The translations under genes were made by a program, and so were the position numbers. Under the pieces are notes generated by a model that saw only the letters and a program-made list of their open reading frames with translations, was not told where the DNA came from and did no database searches. This document shows positions 6,315 through 7,646 of a stretch of DNA of 7,646 nt, piece by piece (within the stretch, counting starts at the first letter, position 1; each line of letters starts with the position of its first letter). The stretch spans positions 1-7,646 of the forward strand of contig CAIXFB010000141.1 of assembly GCA_903918595.1 (NCBI GenBank), in the 5' to 3' direction. The stretch comes from an uncultured Actinomycetes bacterium. Its GTDB lineage: Bacteria > Actinomycetota > Actinomycetes > S36-B12.

Positions 6315-7420
6315 GTACCGCCTCATTGCGTGACCTGACTGAGCTTGGCCTCAGTGTGTGGCTCGATGATCTCAATAGGTCCCGATTAACGTCTGGCAAC
6401 CTGGCTGAACTGGTGAAAACTCGTTATGTACGAGGGGTAACTACTAATCCAGCAATCTTTGACAAGGCAATCAGGGCTGGATCGATTGACTACGCGGCTG
6501 ATATTTCCAGGTTGGCACTTGCTGGGGCGAGTGCGGAAGCCGTGGTCCGGGAACTCACAACTTCAGACGTCCGTGCTGCATGCGATGTGCTTCGCGAGGT
6601 GTGGATGTCCAGCAATGGAGTGGACGGTCGAGTCTCCATTGAGGTCGATCCCCGATTGGCTCGAAATGCTTCTGCGACAAGTGAACAGGCGCAGGCACTG
6701 TGGCGTGAAGTCGACCGGCCTAATGTGCTCATCAAGATTCCGGCCACTCGAGAGGGACTAGCCGCCATCACTGATGTGACTGCACAGGGCATCAGCGTGA
6801 ACGTCACCTTGATCTTCTCTGTTGAGAGATACAAAGAAGTCATGGCTGCTTATGCACTGGGACTTGAACGAGCGATCATTGCTGGGGTTGATCTCACCAA
6901 AATCCATTCGGTTGCCTCGTTCTTCGTGAGCCGTGTTGATACTGAAACTGATCGACAACTGGAATCAATCGCCACTCCCGAGGCCCTTGAGCTGCGCGGC
7001 CGGGCTGCCATAGCCAATGTGCGGCTCGCGTGGCATGCATATGAGGATTTCGTTTCTTCACGCGAATGGGAGGCGCTGAGCGTTCACGGTGCAAACGTGC
7101 AAAGACCTTTGTGGGCGTCGACCGGTGTGAAGAATCCCGAGTACTCGGACACTCGATACGTGCTGGATATCGCTGGTTCAGGGTGCGTCAACACGATGCC
7201 TGAAGCAACTCTCGAAGCGGTCAATGACCATGGCCAATTCCGCGGCGACACGTTGAGCGGACATTTTCTGGAGGCCAGTGAAGTCTTTACCGCTCTCGCT
7301 GATTGTGGGGTCCAGATCAGTCAAGTATGCGAAGTTCTCGAGGAAGAGGGAGTCGCCTCTTTCATCGAGGCTTGGGAGAACTTGCTAGCAAATGTCGAGA
7401 CGGCTATAACGCAATCATGA
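6311..7420 (+). CDS. tal: Transaldolase, type 2 (actinobacterial/cyanobacterial form)
   Basis: A 369-residue cytosolic enzyme that transfers a dihydroxyacetone unit from sedoheptulose-7-P to glyceraldehyde-3-P, forming fructose-6-P and erythrose-4-P. The Schiff-base lysine is K142 in VLIKIPAT. Other family motifs are SVWLDDL near the start (15-21), GVTTNPAIF with N46, SIEVDP with E111, NVTLIFS (164-170) with T166, SFFVSRVD (203-210) and WASTGVKNP (268-276). The length is typical of the longer actinobacterial enzymes (about 370) and exceeds the ~315 residues of E. coli TalB. There is no phosphoglucose isomerase fusion, because the frame stops before zwf. It sits between tkt and zwf with four-base overlaps at both ends, indicating coordinated expression. 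Confidence 0.96.
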   Translation: MSTASLRDLTELGLSVWLDDLNRSRLTSGNLAELVKTRYVRGVTTNPAIFDKAIRAGSIDYAADISRLALAGASAEAVVRELTTSDVRAACDVLREVWMSSNGVDGRVSIEVDPRLARNASATSEQAQALWREVDRPNVLIKIPATREGLAAITDVTAQGISVNVTLIFSVERYKEVMAAYALGLERAIIAGVDLTKIHSVASFFVSRVDTETDRQLESIATPEALELRGRAAIANVRLAWHAYEDFVSSREWEALSVHGANVQRPLWASTGVKNPEYSDTRYVLDIAGSGCVNTMPEATLEAVNDHGQFRGDTLSGHFLEASEVFTALADCGVQISQVCEVLEEEGVASFIEAWENLLANVETAITQS

Positions 7421-7646
7421 TGACAGCGGATGGAAGAGCGAGTGAAGGTGCCAACTCCAGTCCGACCAACCCCTTGCGGGACCCACGCGACCAAAGGCTT
7501 CCGCGCGTGGCTGGGCCCTCAGCATTGGTTCTTTTCGGGGTAACCGGAGATCTGTCGCGCAAGAAGGTGATGCCCGCAATCTATGACTTGGCGAACAGAG
7601 GGTTGCTACCTCCCGGGTTTGCGCTAGTGGGGTTTGCTCGCAGAGA
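7417..7646 (+). CDS. zwf: Glucose-6-phosphate dehydrogenase, N-terminal part (cut by window edge)
   Basis: Only the first 76 codons are present. After a polar, probably disordered stretch of about 32 residues comes a Rossmann fold start, ALVLFGVTGDLSRKKVMPA, with the NADP-binding G41-x2-G44-D45-L46 motif and K49/K50. It continues as IYDLANRGLLPPGFALVGFARR, the usual start of G6PDH. The enzyme oxidises glucose-6-P to 6-phosphogluconolactone and produces NADPH. ATG 7417 overlaps the tal TGA (ATGA), and a second in-frame ATG lies directly after it at 7420. No clear Shine-Dalgarno sequence is seen, so coupling to tal translation is likely. In related genomes opcA and pgl follow, which would lie beyond the right edge. 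Confidence 0.94.
   Translation, partial: MMTADGRASEGANSSPTNPLRDPRDQRLPRVAGPSALVLFGVTGDLSRKKVMPAIYDLANRGLLPPGFALVGFARR

Noticed and set aside
1..7646. Mobile elements, CRISPR arrays, tRNA or rRNA genes, riboswitches
   Set aside because: No transposase, spaced repeats, tRNA-like folds or known riboswitch cores were seen. Coding density is near complete and the gene order is a conserved actinobacterial one.

Overview
The window reads as chromosomal DNA of an aerobic actinobacterium (Actinomycetota) with a G+C content that I judge by eye to be in the mid to upper 50s percent. The reasons are the gene order, the type 2 transaldolase, the three-cysteine SufR, the IEFGNR form of heme A synthase, GTG starts, and several genes that appear to lack Shine-Dalgarno leaders. 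From memory, the order sufR - ABC ATPase - ABC permease - ctaA (COX15) - ctaB - tkt - tal - zwf matches the Rv1460-to-Rv1447c block of Mycobacterium tuberculosis and equivalent regions of Streptomyces. The species cannot be named from this sequence.

Layout. Positions 1-559 (minus strand) hold all but the C-terminal end of SufR, the iron-sulfur cluster regulator, which reads out of the left edge, presumably toward the suf operon. A 69-bp divergent control region (560-628) contains an imperfect palindrome that overlaps the candidate sufR start signal and lies just upstream of the ABC promoter. A two-gene ABC-2 type exporter follows (629-1537 ATPase, 1534-2274 permease, overlapping start and stop), and then ctaA (2291-3223, heme A synthase). 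ctaB (3220-4140, minus strand, heme O synthase) converges on ctaA with overlapping stop codons. A 92-bp divergent spacer (4141-4232) separates ctaB from a translationally coupled pentose-phosphate operon on the plus strand: tkt (4233-6314), tal (6311-7420) and zwf (7417 to the right edge, incomplete).

How the genes work together. CtaB farnesylates heme B to heme O and CtaA oxidises heme O to heme A, the cofactor of aa3-type cytochrome c oxidase. Tkt, Tal and glucose-6-phosphate dehydrogenase form the core of the pentose phosphate pathway, supplying NADPH, ribose-5-phosphate and erythrose-4-phosphate. The ABC exporter has no known substrate that I can assign. Its position between an Fe-S sensor and heme A synthase is the least explained part of the window.

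The most noticeable sequence-level pattern is a repeated start architecture. Three plus-strand transcription-unit heads (ABC ATPase, ctaA, tkt) each have a TAGnnT hexamer ending 6 or 7 nt before the start codon, as expected for leaderless mRNAs. sufR may have a weaker version. Coupled downstream genes instead use overlapping starts, with a clear Shine-Dalgarno sequence for tal. I found no mobile elements, CRISPR arrays, tRNA or rRNA genes, or convincing terminators. The region looks like conserved core genome and not an accessory island.
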